This document shows positions 37,010 through 45,211 of a stretch of DNA of 64,000 bases, piece after piece. Source of the stretch: Spirochaetales bacterium (lineage in GTDB: Bacteria; Spirochaetota; Spirochaetia; Treponematales; Treponemataceae); contig JAQXNX010000023.1 in the NCBI GenBank assembly GCA_029098225.1, forward strand, positions 1 through 64,000, read 5' to 3'. The notes below the pieces were generated by a model. That model saw only the letters and a program-made list of their open reading frames with translations, was not told the origin of the DNA and made no database searches. Numbering within the stretch: position 1 is the first letter of the stretch; each line of letters begins with the position of its first letter. Position numbers and translations under genes: made by a program.

Positions 37010-38362
37010 TTATGCATTAGCAAAAAGGTCTTTGAAAGACATTTTATCGCCCTTAGAAACTTTTACTTCTTTATAAAGCTCGTCGTAAAGCTTATTTTCT
37101 TTTGTATCATCAATAAGATATTCTTTTGAGCGTGCATCTGCATAATGCTTTTTAACTTCTTCAACAGTCATTCCACCGTCTGCAGCAATTTCTGCATAAC
37201 GAGCTTCTATTTCTTCTGGAGTAACGCTGATGTTTCTTTCGCGAATAAGATTATCTACAATAATACGAGACTTGAGCATCTTTTCGCTGTCGCCAGTCCA
37301 CTGTTCAAGCATTGTTTCTTTTGTCTGTCCGCTTGCAGTAATCATTTTTTCAAGCTGTTCCGGGCTTGTCTGGAACTGCTGAGCCATCATTCTCCAGCGT
37401 CCATCAAGCTCTGCCTGAAGCATTGAGGCAGGAATATCAAATTTATTCTTTTCTACAAGCTGTTCAAGAAGTGAATTGTTCTTAATTTCGCGGAGTCTGC
37501 GGTTTTTAGCAGTTTCCATGTTCTTTTTAAGGTCTTCCTTCATGTCTGCAAGAGTTTTGTATTTTTCGTTACAGTCCTGAGCAAAATCATCATCCAAAGC
37601 AGGAAGATCGCGAATCTTTACAGCCTTTACAGTTACTTTAATTTTCTTTGTAAGACCTGCAAGGTCTGGATTTTCATCATCCTTCTTATATTTCTTTGTA
37701 ATTTCTTTTGTTTCATCTTTTTTCATACCGATGATTTCGTCATCAATTTTATAGATGTTTTCTCCGCTACCTACTGTAAAGATAAAATCATCGCGTTTAG
37801 AATCAGCAATTTCGTTACCGTCTTCACCAATTTCAACATAATTGATAGTTACAATATCATCTTTTGCAACTACAGGATCTTTTTTATCAATAACCATTGC
37901 ATTGCGTTCCTGCATTGTCTTAAGCTCATCAGCAAGATCGTCATCTGTAATTGTTACCTGAGGTTCTTTTACAGTTATTCCGGAAAAATTCTTTACTTCT
38001 ACAGATGGGAAAACATCGTATTTAATTGTGTAAACAAGATCCTTTGTAATATCAAAATCTGGAGCCTTATCCATTGCCGGCTGAGCATATGGAAGAGGAC
38101 GGTTCTTTTCATCTTCTTTAATTACTTCTTCAAAAGATTTGTCAATAAGTTCGCTGATTGTATCTGCTTTAATTGCATCTCCATATTTTCTTTCCAAAAC
38201 ATTTGCAGGAACATGACCTTTTCTAAAACCTGGAATCTGTGCATTTTTTACGTAATTCTTTAATGTTGCATTATATGCGTCTGCAACTTCCTCTTTTGCA
38301 ATTGTTACTGTAAGCTCAACTGCTGATTTTTCAAGACTCTTGAATTCTTTCTTAAGTTTCAA
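37010..38362 (-). CDS. tig: trigger factor
   Basis: Ribosome-bound chaperone and prolyl isomerase. 450 residues from a TTG start at 38362 with AAGGAG six bases upstream. A longer frame reaches 38479 but runs through the tRNA-Gly gene, so it is rejected. The ribosome-docking signature GFRKGHVP is at 45-52. A central FKBP-like domain follows (starting near 150) and a helical C-terminal domain to residue 450. The tRNA operon terminator lies just 15 bp before the start, so expression must come from read-through or a promoter inside the tRNA region. Confidence 0.95.
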   Translation of the reverse strand: MKLKKEFKSLEKSAVELTVTIAKEEVADAYNATLKNYVKNAQIPGFRKGHVPANVLERKYGDAIKADTISELIDKSFEEVIKEDEKNRPLPYAQPAMDKAPDFDITKDLVYTIKYDVFPSVEVKNFSGITVKEPQVTITDDDLADELKTMQERNAMVIDKKDPVVAKDDIVTINYVEIGEDGNEIADSKRDDFIFTVGSGENIYKIDDEIIGMKKDETKEITKKYKKDDENPDLAGLTKKIKVTVKAVKIRDLPALDDDFAQDCNEKYKTLADMKEDLKKNMETAKNRRLREIKNNSLLEQLVEKNKFDIPASMLQAELDGRWRMMAQQFQTSPEQLEKMITASGQTKETMLEQWTGDSEKMLKSRIIVDNLIRERNISVTPEEIEARYAEIAADGGMTVEEVKKHYADARSKEYLIDDTKENKLYDELYKEVKVSKGDKMSFKDLFANA

Positions 38363-38376
38363 TTGGAACTCCTTAT

Positions 38377-38411
38377 AAAAAAATAGAGACACAAGCTGTT
38401 GCGTCTCTATT
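38377..38411 (-). terminator. terminator after tRNA-Gly, in the tig leader
   Basis: AATAGAGAC (38382-38390) pairs with GTCTCTATT (38403-38411); in the minus direction T7 follows. Only about 15 bases separate it from the tig TTG. Confidence 0.8.
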
Positions 38412-38421
38412 GTAAGATTTA

Positions 38422-38493
38422 AGCGGAAAACGGGAGTCGGACCCGCGACATCCACCTTGGCAAGGTGGCGCTCTACCACTGAGCTATTTCCGC
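38422..38493 (-). tRNA. tRNA-Gly (anticodon GCC), copy 2
   Basis: 72-base cloverleaf: GCGGAAA acceptor, anticodon arm CCACC-TTGCCAA-GGTGG, T-arm GCGGG-TCCGACT-CCCGT, discriminator T. Identical to the copy at 38524-38595. Confidence 0.97.
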
Positions 38494-38523
38494 ATTAATT
38501 TGTTTTACAGGCAAACGCCCTAG

Positions 38524-38595
38524 AGCGGAAAACGGGAGTCGGACCCGCGACATCCACCTTGGCAAGGTGGCGCTCTACCACTGAGCTATTTCCGC
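38524..38595 (-). tRNA. tRNA-Gly (anticodon GCC), copy 1
   Basis: 72 bases, identical to the copy at 38422-38493, 30 bases upstream of it in the transcript. Confidence 0.97.
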
Positions 38596-38608
38596 ATAAT
38601 CTGTAAAT

Positions 38609-38688
38609 TGCGGGGGGAGGGACTTGAACCCTCACGCCGAAGCACCAGATCCTAAGTCTGGCGTGTCTGCCAATTCCACCACTCCCGC
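38609..38688 (-). tRNA. tRNA-Leu (anticodon TAG)
   Basis: 80-base type II tRNA: acceptor GCGGGAG/CCCCCGC with discriminator A, anticodon arm CCAGA-CTTAGGA-TCTGG, short variable arm GTGCTTCGGCGT, T-arm GAGGG-TTCAAGT-CCCTC. First gene of the tRNA-Leu/Gly/Gly operon. Confidence 0.96.
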
Positions 38689-38722
38689 GAGTGATAGCCG
38701 TTCCCAGCAACTACGGAAAATT

Positions 38723-38751
38723 AGAATATATTTTTTTCTATTAATTGTCAA
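38723..38751 (-). promoter_or_regulatory. sigma70-type promoter of the tRNA-Leu/Gly/Gly operon
   Basis: Consensus TTGACA (38746-38751) and TATTCT (38723-38728), 17-bp spacer, on the minus strand about 35 bases before tRNA-Leu. Confidence 0.8.
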
Positions 38752-38890
38752 TACATCTCATTACACGAAAATAAAAATCTGCAATGAATTCATTTAAAAA
38801 AAAATTCGAAAAAAAACATTGATTTTTGGTAAAAATTGCAAAGTGCTGCATTTATATATATAGAAATAATTGTAAAAAATGAGGTGCGTT

Positions 38891-39205
38891 ATGATTATGA
38901 ATGAATTTTTACCAGATTTTTCAAAAAGGATGTTCTTCTTTTACAAAAAGCTGATTTTTGAAAAGAAAGAATTTGTTATTTCTAAAAGAATCTTAGAAGA
39001 AAGTTTATCTGCTGCCATTAATGTAAAAACTAACTGCTATACCGATGCACTCATGAATTTACAGAAATTAGATGCCTGGCTGTGCCTGTTAAAATTTGGA
39101 CGTTTTTGCGATAATTCTTCCATAAGAAAGTGCCTTGAATATTCAGATTTTATGAAAAGCTTAATAAAAAATCAGAATAGTAAATATGTAAATTGCGCTC
39201 AATGA
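38891..39205 (+). CDS. small helical protein, distantly like the four-helix-bundle (IVP) family
   Basis: 104 residues from the ATG at 38891 behind GAGGTG; an earlier in-frame ATG at 38879 overlaps that site. The sequence KKEFVISKRILEESLSAAIN followed by a second helix DAWLCLLKFGRF has the spacing of the four-helix-bundle proteins encoded in rRNA intervening sequences (TIGR02436 family), but the usual RS..S.G.N core is altered. No rRNA gene is nearby. Function unknown and the family link is tentative. Confidence 0.5.
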   Translation: MIMNEFLPDFSKRMFFFYKKLIFEKKEFVISKRILEESLSAAINVKTNCYTDALMNLQKLDAWLCLLKFGRFCDNSSIRKCLEYSDFMKSLIKNQNSKYVNCAQ

Positions 39206-39222
39206 ATGCCAGTTTTCTCATG

Positions 39223-39251
39223 TTGACATATTTTCAAAGTTCGCATATAAA
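39223..39251 (+). promoter_or_regulatory. sigma70-type promoter of manC, leaderless arrangement
   Basis: Perfect TTGACA (39223-39228), 17-bp spacer, TATAAA (39246-39251). Six bases separate the -10 from the ATG, so transcription should start at or next to the start codon. Confidence 0.8.
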
Positions 39252-39257
39252 AGATGT

Positions 39258-40322
39258 ATGTCAATTATTCCAGTTATTTTATCAGGTGGAAGCGGAACCC
39301 GTTTATGGCCGCTTTCAAATAATGATAAACCTAAGCAGTTTCTTCCGCTGGTTACAAATAATTCAATGATTCAGGAAACATATTTAAGGCTTAGCGGGCT
39401 TGATGTTTCTTCGCCAATTGTATGTTGTAATACTTCTCATAGATTTTTGGTTGCCCAGCAGCTTGAAGAAATTTCGGTAAAAAATCCAAGAATTCTTCTT
39501 GAACCTGTTGCAAAAAATACGGCACCTGCAATTGCTGCAGCCTGCTGTTGTGCTGTAAAAGAAGATCCGGATGCTATTGTAATAGTGCTTCCAAGTGATC
39601 ATTCTATAGCAGATATTGATGCATTTAAAAATGCGCTTAATCTTGCCATTCAGGAAGCAGCCAAGGGAAGTTTAGTTACTTTTGGAATTGTTCCGACTTT
39701 TCCTGCAACTGGTTATGGTTATGTAAAAGGAAGTAAAGATTCTTCTTCAATAGATGGTTCTGTTCAGTATCTGGAAAAATTTGTTGAAAAACCGGATTCT
39801 GAAACCGCAAAAAAATTCCTGGAAAGCGGAGAATACAGCTGGAACAGCGGAATTTTTGTATTCAAGGCAAAAACTTTCCTGGAAGAATTAAAGGTCTTTG
39901 AACCGGATATCTGTTCACTTGCAGCGGCTTCTTTTGAAAAGGCCGAGGTAGATCAGGATTTTATTCGTCTTGAACGAGGCTGTTTTGAACTTATTACAGG
40001 AAATTCCATTGATTATGCTGTAATGGAAAAAACTAAGAAAGGTAAGATTGTTCGTCTTGATGCAGGCTGGAGCGATGTAGGTTCCTGGAGTGCTCTTTGG
40101 GAAATGAAGGATAAGGATTCTTCTGGAAATGTTATCAAGGGAAAGGTTATTGCCCTTGAATCTAAGAATTCTTATATTCGCGCAGATAAACGAATGATTG
40201 CAACAATCGGTGTAGAAGATCTTGTTATTGTAGAAGCTTCTGATGCTATTTTAGTTGCTGCAAAAGATAAGGTTCAGAATGTAAAACAGATTGCTGAAAT
40301 GGCAAATAAAAGATTTGTTTAA
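39258..40322 (+). CDS. manC: mannose-1-phosphate guanylyltransferase
   Basis: Makes GDP-mannose from mannose-1-phosphate and GTP. 354 residues, the short form without the phosphomannose isomerase domain. Nucleotide-binding LSGGSGTRLWPLS at 8-20, KPKQFLPL, VLPSDHSI, FVEKPD and EYSWNSGIFVF are all typical of the family. No Shine-Dalgarno; a strong promoter lies right before the ATG, so the message is probably leaderless. GDP-mannose could supply the envelope glycosyltransferase. Confidence 0.94.
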   Translation: MSIIPVILSGGSGTRLWPLSNNDKPKQFLPLVTNNSMIQETYLRLSGLDVSSPIVCCNTSHRFLVAQQLEEISVKNPRILLEPVAKNTAPAIAAACCCAVKEDPDAIVIVLPSDHSIADIDAFKNALNLAIQEAAKGSLVTFGIVPTFPATGYGYVKGSKDSSSIDGSVQYLEKFVEKPDSETAKKFLESGEYSWNSGIFVFKAKTFLEELKVFEPDICSLAAASFEKAEVDQDFIRLERGCFELITGNSIDYAVMEKTKKGKIVRLDAGWSDVGSWSALWEMKDKDSSGNVIKGKVIALESKNSYIRADKRMIATIGVEDLVIVEASDAILVAAKDKVQNVKQIAEMANKRFV

Positions 40323-40340
40323 AAAATCTTTAATAAACTA

Positions 40341-40369
40341 TTGATTTAAATTTTATTTACTGATATAGT
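40341..40369 (+). promoter_or_regulatory. sigma70-type promoter of tRNA-Lys
   Basis: TTGATT (40341-40346), 17-bp spacer, TATAGT (40364-40369), 24 bases before the tRNA. Confidence 0.7.
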
Positions 40370-40393
40370 TTCAAACACCTTGTAAAAAGGAAT

Positions 40394-40466
40394 GGGCCAT
40401 TAGCTCAGCTGGTAGAGCAACAGACTCTTAATCTGTGGGTCGCAGGTTCGATCCCTGCATGGCTCA
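40394..40466 (+). tRNA. tRNA-Lys (anticodon CTT)
   Basis: 73-base cloverleaf: GGGCCAT acceptor pairing with ATGGCTC (one G-U), anticodon arm ACAGA-CTCTTAA-TCTGT, T-arm GCAGG-TTCGATC-CCTGC, discriminator A. Confidence 0.97.
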
Positions 40467-40469
40467 TCA

Positions 40470-40502
40470 AAGCTTCTTGCTAAAAACAAGGAGCTTTTTT
40501 TT
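40470..40502 (+). terminator. hairpin and T-run after tRNA-Lys
   Basis: AAGCTTCTTG pairs with CAAGGAGCTT across CTAAAAA, then eight T residues. Only five bases lie between its end and tRNA-His. Confidence 0.75.
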
Positions 40503-40507
40503 AATAC

Positions 40508-40580
40508 GGTGCCTATAGTTCAGCGGTAGAGCGCCAGATTGTGGATCTGGTTGTCGTCGGTTCGATCCCGACTAGGCACC
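40508..40580 (+). tRNA. tRNA-His (anticodon GTG)
   Basis: 73 bases including the extra G-1 (40508) that pairs with C73, diagnostic of tRNA-His. Anticodon arm CCAGA-TTGTGGA-TCTGG, T-arm GTCGG-TTCGATC-CCGAC. Confidence 0.97.
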
Positions 40581-40582
40581 CT

Positions 40583-40612
40583 GGGTGCAAGATTTTTTCT
40601 TGCACCTTTTTT
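40583..40612 (+). terminator. terminator after tRNA-His
   Basis: GGTGCAAGA pairs with TCTTGCACC over a T-rich loop, followed by six T residues. Confidence 0.85.
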
Positions 40613-40639
40613 GTTTACGGCAATTTTGCCATGAACTAT

Positions 40640-40713
40640 GCGCCTGTAGCTCATCTGGATAGAGCAACGGACTTCGAATCCGTAGGTAGCACGTTCGAAT
40701 CGTGTCAGGCGCA
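40640..40713 (+). tRNA. tRNA-Arg (anticodon TCG)
   Basis: 74-base cloverleaf: GCGCCTG/CAGGCGC acceptor, D-arm AGCTCATCTGGATAGAGC, anticodon arm ACGGA-CTTCGAA-TCCGT, T-arm CACG-TTCGAAT-CGTG, discriminator A. Confidence 0.96.
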
Positions 40714-40726
40714 TAAACTTTTTTCT

Positions 40727-40753
40727 AGAGGCTCAATCAGGCCTCTTTTTTTA
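40727..40753 (+). terminator. terminator after tRNA-Arg
   Basis: AGAGGC pairs with GCCTCT across TCAATCAG, followed by seven T residues. Confidence 0.8.
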
Positions 40754-40778
40754 TTCCCCTGAATTTTTAATTTTTCTC

Positions 40779-40805
40779 TAAACTAAATTTTTCATTTACC
40801 GATAA
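40779..40805 (+). promoter_or_regulatory. sigma28 (FliA)-type promoter of the flgN operon
   Basis: TAAA (40779-40782), exactly 15 bp, ACCGATAA (40798-40805): a near-perfect match to the flagellar sigma28 consensus, placed about 40 bases before flgN. Confidence 0.85.
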
Positions 40806-40842
40806 ACAAGAGAATGACCGTATGGAAATTCAAGGGTTTAAT

Positions 40843-41280
40843 ATGAATGCATTGATTTCTGAATATTCTTTATTGTTAAAAAATGAAGACAAAATTCTTG
40901 ATACTCTTTCTCAGAAGCAGATGGAATTGCGTAATGTTCTTCAGAATAAAGATTGGAGTTCTCTTACAACTTTAATGGCAGATGTAAATCGTTTATCAGA
41001 TGATTTTCAAAGATTCGATTCACGCCGTGATGAACTTCAGAAGCAGATGGCACCTGCTGATGTTAAGTCCTTTTATGATATTCTCTCTCATTTAAGAAGC
41101 AAACTCTTAAAATGCAAGCTGGAAAATCAGGTAATAACTAATTATGTTACGGTTACAAAGCAGTTTATTTCAGAAGTGGTAGAAAAGGCATTGCCTCAGA
41201 CCCGTAACAAAAATTATACAAAAGATGGAACAATTACCCAGCCGCATGCACAAAGCGTGCTTGTTGATGTTCGCGGTTAA
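40843..41280 (+). CDS. flgN: FlgN-type flagellar export chaperone
   Basis: 145 residues, helical. It carries a FlgN-like helical pattern (ILDTLSQKQMELRNVLQNKD, then DVNRLSDDFQRFDSRRDELQ). Start taken at 40843, behind AAGGG at six bases; an upstream in-frame ATG at 40822 is possible but sits only ~10 bases from the predicted start of transcription. FlgN guards the hook-filament junction proteins FlgK and FlgL, encoded next. First gene of the sigma28-driven flgN-flgK-flgL-fliW-csrA operon. Confidence 0.82.
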   Translation: MNALISEYSLLLKNEDKILDTLSQKQMELRNVLQNKDWSSLTTLMADVNRLSDDFQRFDSRRDELQKQMAPADVKSFYDILSHLRSKLLKCKLENQVITNYVTVTKQFISEVVEKALPQTRNKNYTKDGTITQPHAQSVLVDVRG

Positions 41281-41303
41281 ACGCTAAAAAAGGAAGGTGT
41301 ATT

Positions 41304-43178
41304 ATGGGATCAACTTTTTCTGGAATAGAACTTGGTAAAAGAAGCATAATGGCAAATACAGATGCCATTACAACTGCAGGTCATAATATTTCTAATGCAA
41401 ATACAGAAGGTTATTCTCGCCAGAGAGTAAAAATTAAGGAATTTGATCCTCTTTATAAACCAGATCTTGAACGCCTTGAACGTCCGGGCCTTATTGGTCA
41501 GGGAGTTGATGTTCAGTCAATTGAACGAATCAGAGACGAGCTTCTTGATAAAAGAATTGTTGCTCAGGCTAATCAGGAAAGTTACTGGGCTACACGTTCA
41601 AATTATTACACAATGATTGAACAGATTTATAATGAACCATATGATGTTTCAATCCGTTCCAATATGGATAAATTCTGGGAAAGCTGGCAGGAACTTTCGT
41701 TCGACCCGGAAAGTAAAGCTAGCCGGCAGGCTGTTGTTACAAGAGGAGAGACTCTTACAGATTCTATTCAGCAGCGCTTTGAATCTTTGAAAGGTGTTGG
41801 TGATCTTATAGATGGAGATATAAAAGCTACTGTTGAACAGGTAAACTCTTATACAAGACAGATTGCAGCTCTTAATGAAGAAATTGTAAAAAGTCTTGGA
41901 GTTGGAGATAACCCAAACGATCTTCTTGACCGCAGAGATCTACTTGTAGATAAGCTTTCTGAACTGATTAATATTACAACAGATAATCGCGATCCTGATG
42001 AATTTATGGTTCATGTAGGCGGAAAGATTCTGGTTCAGGGAAGTATTGCCCGCCAGATTGATATGGAACCACGCTTTGATGGTTCAGGATACAGCAAGCT
42101 TGTATGGGCTGATACTCGGGATGATGCATTCTTTTCTGGTGGAAGCCTTGGAGCTTTGGTAGAACTTCGCGATGTTGATATAAGAAATGAACTTCAGAGT
42201 CTTAATACAATGACAATGAACTTCAGCGATTTGGTAAATGACATTCATAGAAATGCAGTCGGTGCAAATAAAGTAACAGGCCTCAACTTTTTTGTTCAGC
42301 ATCCTTTCGTAGAGAATGTGAATGGAAATTATGACCGGGACGGCGACGGAGCAATGGATTCTTCTTATATCTTCAGATTTTCCGGAACAAATGAACTTGA
42401 TATGCAGCAGCAGGTAGGAATAGAAGGCGTTATGACCTTTAGTGGAACTACTGGCAATGTACAGGTTCCTTATTTTCATACAGATACAGTAGAAACTGTT
42501 ATTGCAAGAATTAATGACAGCACAAGCGAAGTTAAAGCTTACCTGGATAAAAATAATCATCTTGTATTAAAAGCAACAACTTCGCAGAGTACAGATAATC
42601 CTGATTTTGTAATCCGCCATGTAGAAGATTCCGGTTATTTCCTTGCAGGTTATTCTGGAATATTAAATGGAACTGGACCTGAAAATGCTTATGATTTTGC
42701 AAACGTTGATGCAGTAAATTCTCTTGTTGCAGGAAGTCAGTTTGCAGTAGCTCCTGTTGTAAATCCTTCTGCTTACATTCAGGTTAATGAAGCAATTAAA
42801 AATGATGTTATGAGTGTAGCTGCAGGATATATTGACGCTTCTGGAAATTCACCAACAGGCGATGGACGTGCGGCTGTAGAAATTGCAGCAATAAGAAATA
42901 CTGCCGTAATGGTTGGCGGAACAAAAACATTTGATGATTATTTTGCAGATTCTGTTACAAATGTGGGATTAAAAGGGGAACAGGCTCAGACTAATCTTTT
43001 AAGTCAGAATGCTATTATGGATGATCTTCATAATTTAAGAGATTCAATCAGCGGTGTTAATATAGATGAAGAGCTTGCAGAAATTATGAAATTTCAGCAT
43101 GGATATAATGCAGCAGCAAAGTTTATTTCTGTCTGGGACAGTCTTATTGATGTTGTAATAAACAGACTTGGAGTATAA
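41304..43178 (+). CDS. flgK: flagellar hook-associated protein 1
   Basis: 624 residues. N-terminal FlgK/flagellar rod-type motif GKRSIMANTDAITTAGHNIS and NANTEGYSRQ; C-terminal GVNIDEELAEIMKFQHGYNA matches the conserved end. Forms the junction between hook and filament. 23 bp after flgN, with GGAAGG before the ATG; flgL follows after 29 bp. Confidence 0.97.
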   Translation: MGSTFSGIELGKRSIMANTDAITTAGHNISNANTEGYSRQRVKIKEFDPLYKPDLERLERPGLIGQGVDVQSIERIRDELLDKRIVAQANQESYWATRSNYYTMIEQIYNEPYDVSIRSNMDKFWESWQELSFDPESKASRQAVVTRGETLTDSIQQRFESLKGVGDLIDGDIKATVEQVNSYTRQIAALNEEIVKSLGVGDNPNDLLDRRDLLVDKLSELINITTDNRDPDEFMVHVGGKILVQGSIARQIDMEPRFDGSGYSKLVWADTRDDAFFSGGSLGALVELRDVDIRNELQSLNTMTMNFSDLVNDIHRNAVGANKVTGLNFFVQHPFVENVNGNYDRDGDGAMDSSYIFRFSGTNELDMQQQVGIEGVMTFSGTTGNVQVPYFHTDTVETVIARINDSTSEVKAYLDKNNHLVLKATTSQSTDNPDFVIRHVEDSGYFLAGYSGILNGTGPENAYDFANVDAVNSLVAGSQFAVAPVVNPSAYIQVNEAIKNDVMSVAAGYIDASGNSPTGDGRAAVEIAAIRNTAVMVGGTKTFDDYFADSVTNVGLKGEQAQTNLLSQNAIMDDLHNLRDSISGVNIDEELAEIMKFQHGYNAAAKFISVWDSLIDVVINRLGV

Positions 43179-43207
43179 GCCTTCTATAAAAATATGAGGA
43201 GAACATT

Positions 43208-44452
43208 ATGCATAGAATTAGTAGTCAGATGAATAATAATAATACTCAGAGCAGCCTTCGTTTACAGGAAAGCCGCTTGAATAAAGCAAATAATCAGATT
43301 GGTTCTCAGCAGAAAATTCAACAGCTCAGAGATGATCCTATTGCAGCCGGCCACTTAGTCCGCTACCAGTCATTTTTGAACAGGGTTAATCAGTTTGAAA
43401 AGAATTCTTTGCGTCTTACAGATGAGTTTGCTTTGCGTGAAGGATACATGACAGACAGTCTCGATATTATGCAGAGAATCCGCGAGCTTGCTGTAACAGG
43501 TGCAAACGGAATTTATACTGATGAAGATATGAAGAATATGGCCTCTGAAGTTGATGAACTTTTAAAGGCTCTTATTCAGAATGCTAATGCAGTAAGTGCT
43601 GACGGAAATTCTATTTTTGCCGGAACAAATACAAAGGCAACAGCTTTTGATGTTGAAATGGGAAATGTAGAAGGCAGCGGAATTCCTCTTATTCAGAACG
43701 TACGCTACAATGGAAACATTGAAGTAAACAAAATTGAAGTTGATGAACATAAATACATTGATAACGATAATGCAGGAGTAAAAACTTTCTGGGCAGAAAA
43801 TCAGCAGATTTTTGGTGCAAGAGATGCGTCTGCATGGCAGGCAAGTTCTGATGGAATAATTTCAGTAGATGGAGTAGAAATCAGAATTAATCAGGGCGAC
43901 AATATTTATGCTCTCGTTGCAAAAATTAATGATAGCGGAGCAGCTGTAAAAGCAAGTGTAGATCCTGTAAGAAACGCATTGAATCTATCTACTACAGATG
44001 CACGTCAGTTATGGTTAAATGATGTTGAAGGAAATGCTTTAAATGAACTTGGAATTATAAAAGACTCTTCTCAGCGACCTCCATATAATCTTGGAGACGG
44101 AGTTCGTGTCAGCGGCGGAAGCATGTTCGATACAGTAATTGCATTCAGAAATGCACTTTTAAGTGGTGATCATGAAATGATTGGCGGAAGAGTTCTTGGT
44201 GCACTTGATAAAGGAATTGATAGTCTTGTTACTAGAATTGCTAAGTCTGGCTCAGAATATGAAAGAGCACAGCTTAATGCAACTAGAAATTCAAAACTTG
44301 CACTCGATGTTACTCAAATGGTAAGCAGAGAAGGAGACCTTGATTTTACAAAAGCTATTACAGATTTGAAAATGCTGGATTACACAAATCAGGCAACTTT
44401 GAGTCAGGCTGGAAAAATGTACAGCTCAACATTGCTTAACTATATGAAATAA
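43208..44452 (+). CDS. flgL: flagellar hook-associated protein 3
   Basis: 414 residues with the flagellin-type N-terminus (MHRISSQMNNNNTQSSLRLQ, then QIGSQQKIQQLRDDP) and a C-terminus ending TNQATLSQAGKMYSSTLLNY. The central part is longer than in short FlgL proteins. Sits between flgK and fliW; AGGAGA precedes the ATG by seven bases. Confidence 0.95.
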   Translation: MHRISSQMNNNNTQSSLRLQESRLNKANNQIGSQQKIQQLRDDPIAAGHLVRYQSFLNRVNQFEKNSLRLTDEFALREGYMTDSLDIMQRIRELAVTGANGIYTDEDMKNMASEVDELLKALIQNANAVSADGNSIFAGTNTKATAFDVEMGNVEGSGIPLIQNVRYNGNIEVNKIEVDEHKYIDNDNAGVKTFWAENQQIFGARDASAWQASSDGIISVDGVEIRINQGDNIYALVAKINDSGAAVKASVDPVRNALNLSTTDARQLWLNDVEGNALNELGIIKDSSQRPPYNLGDGVRVSGGSMFDTVIAFRNALLSGDHEMIGGRVLGALDKGIDSLVTRIAKSGSEYERAQLNATRNSKLALDVTQMVSREGDLDFTKAITDLKMLDYTNQATLSQAGKMYSSTLLNYMK

Positions 44453-44485
44453 CAGGCTGCAAAGGCAGAGTCTTAGGAGTATAAA

Positions 44486-44935
44486 ATGGAAATAGTAACT
44501 AAAGCTCATGGGAAAATGGAAATTTCAGAAGACAGAATTATTACGATTCCAGACGGGCTTTTTGGTTTTGAAAAATATACAAAGTTTGCACTTGTTGATT
44601 CTGATTATGAACCTTTTTTATGGCTGCAGAGTACAGAAGATCCTAATCTTGCATTTTTGATTGTAGATCCTTTCCTTATCTGTTCTTATTACGAAACAGA
44701 CATAGATGATGATTCTCTTGCAAAAATCGGAATTACAAAACCAGAGGATATCATCATAATGACAATTGTAACAGTTCCTCATGACGGTAGTGCAATTACT
44801 GCAAACTTTCAGGGGCCTTTAGTAATCAATAAAGTAAACAGAAAATGTGTTCAGGCAATTTTAAGCGATAACCGCTGGTCTACAAAAGTGAATATCATCG
44901 AAGCGCTAAACTCAAAAGGAGATAGCGTATGTTAA
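44486..44935 (+). CDS. fliW: flagellar assembly factor FliW
   Basis: 149 residues; FliW signatures [20 protein letters not shown], the [20 protein letters not shown] block and the C-terminal [17 protein letters not shown]. FliW binds flagellin and CsrA; when flagellin is exported, free FliW releases... binds CsrA and lifts repression of flagellin translation, as shown in Bacillus subtilis. Overlaps csrA by 7 bp. The two flagellin genes with candidate CsrA sites lie 6-8 kb away in this window. Confidence 0.96.
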   Translation: MEIVTKAHGKMEISEDRIITIPDGLFGFEKYTKFALVDSDYEPFLWLQSTEDPNLAFLIVDPFLICSYYETDIDDDSLAKIGITKPEDIIIMTIVTVPHDGSAITANFQGPLVINKVNRKCVQAILSDNRWSTKVNIIEALNSKGDSVC

Positions 44936-45180
44936 TTCTTTCAAGAAAAATTGATGAAAAAATTAAAATTGGTGATAACATAACAATTACACTTATTGAT
45001 GTTCATGGCGACCAGGTAAAAATTGGTGTAGAAGCTCCAAAAAATGTTAAGGTTTTCCGTCAGGAAGTTTTTGATGCAATCCAGAGCGAGAACAAGGCTG
45101 CAGTCGTAGATGCTCCAGAATCTGGAAATGAAAAAGCAATAAGTGCTGTTAGTGCATTGAGTAAGCTTTTAAAAAAATAG
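44929..45180 (+). CDS. csrA: carbon storage regulator, RNA-binding
   Basis: 83 residues: [20 protein letters not shown] and [19 protein letters not shown] give the CsrA core (about 55 residues), plus a ~25-residue C-terminal extension common in spirochaetes and other FliW-containing bacteria. Binds GGA motifs near ribosome sites and blocks translation. The ATG lies inside the end of fliW with AAAGGAGA eight bases upstream, so it is coupled to its antagonist. Confidence 0.98.
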   Translation: MLILSRKIDEKIKIGDNITITLIDVHGDQVKIGVEAPKNVKVFRQEVFDAIQSENKAAVVDAPESGNEKAISAVSALSKLLKK

Positions 45181-45211
45181 CAGTCAGTTATTGAGCATTT
45201 CGTCAGACGAC

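Noticed and set aside
38363-38479. Longer reading frame upstream of trigger factor
   Set aside because: It runs through the tRNA-Gly gene and its terminator; the TTG at 38362 has AAGGAG in front and the protein family begins there.
38495-38710. 71-codon frame on the minus strand
   Set aside because: It is entirely made of tRNA-Gly and tRNA-Leu sequence.
40477-40505. Promoter for tRNA-His inside the hairpin after tRNA-Lys (TTGCTA-17-TTTAAT)
   Set aside because: Its expected start would fall inside the tRNA, removing the 5' end including G-1.
40520-40762. Short frames on both strands in the tRNA-His/Arg region
   Set aside because: They only translate tRNA genes and terminators.
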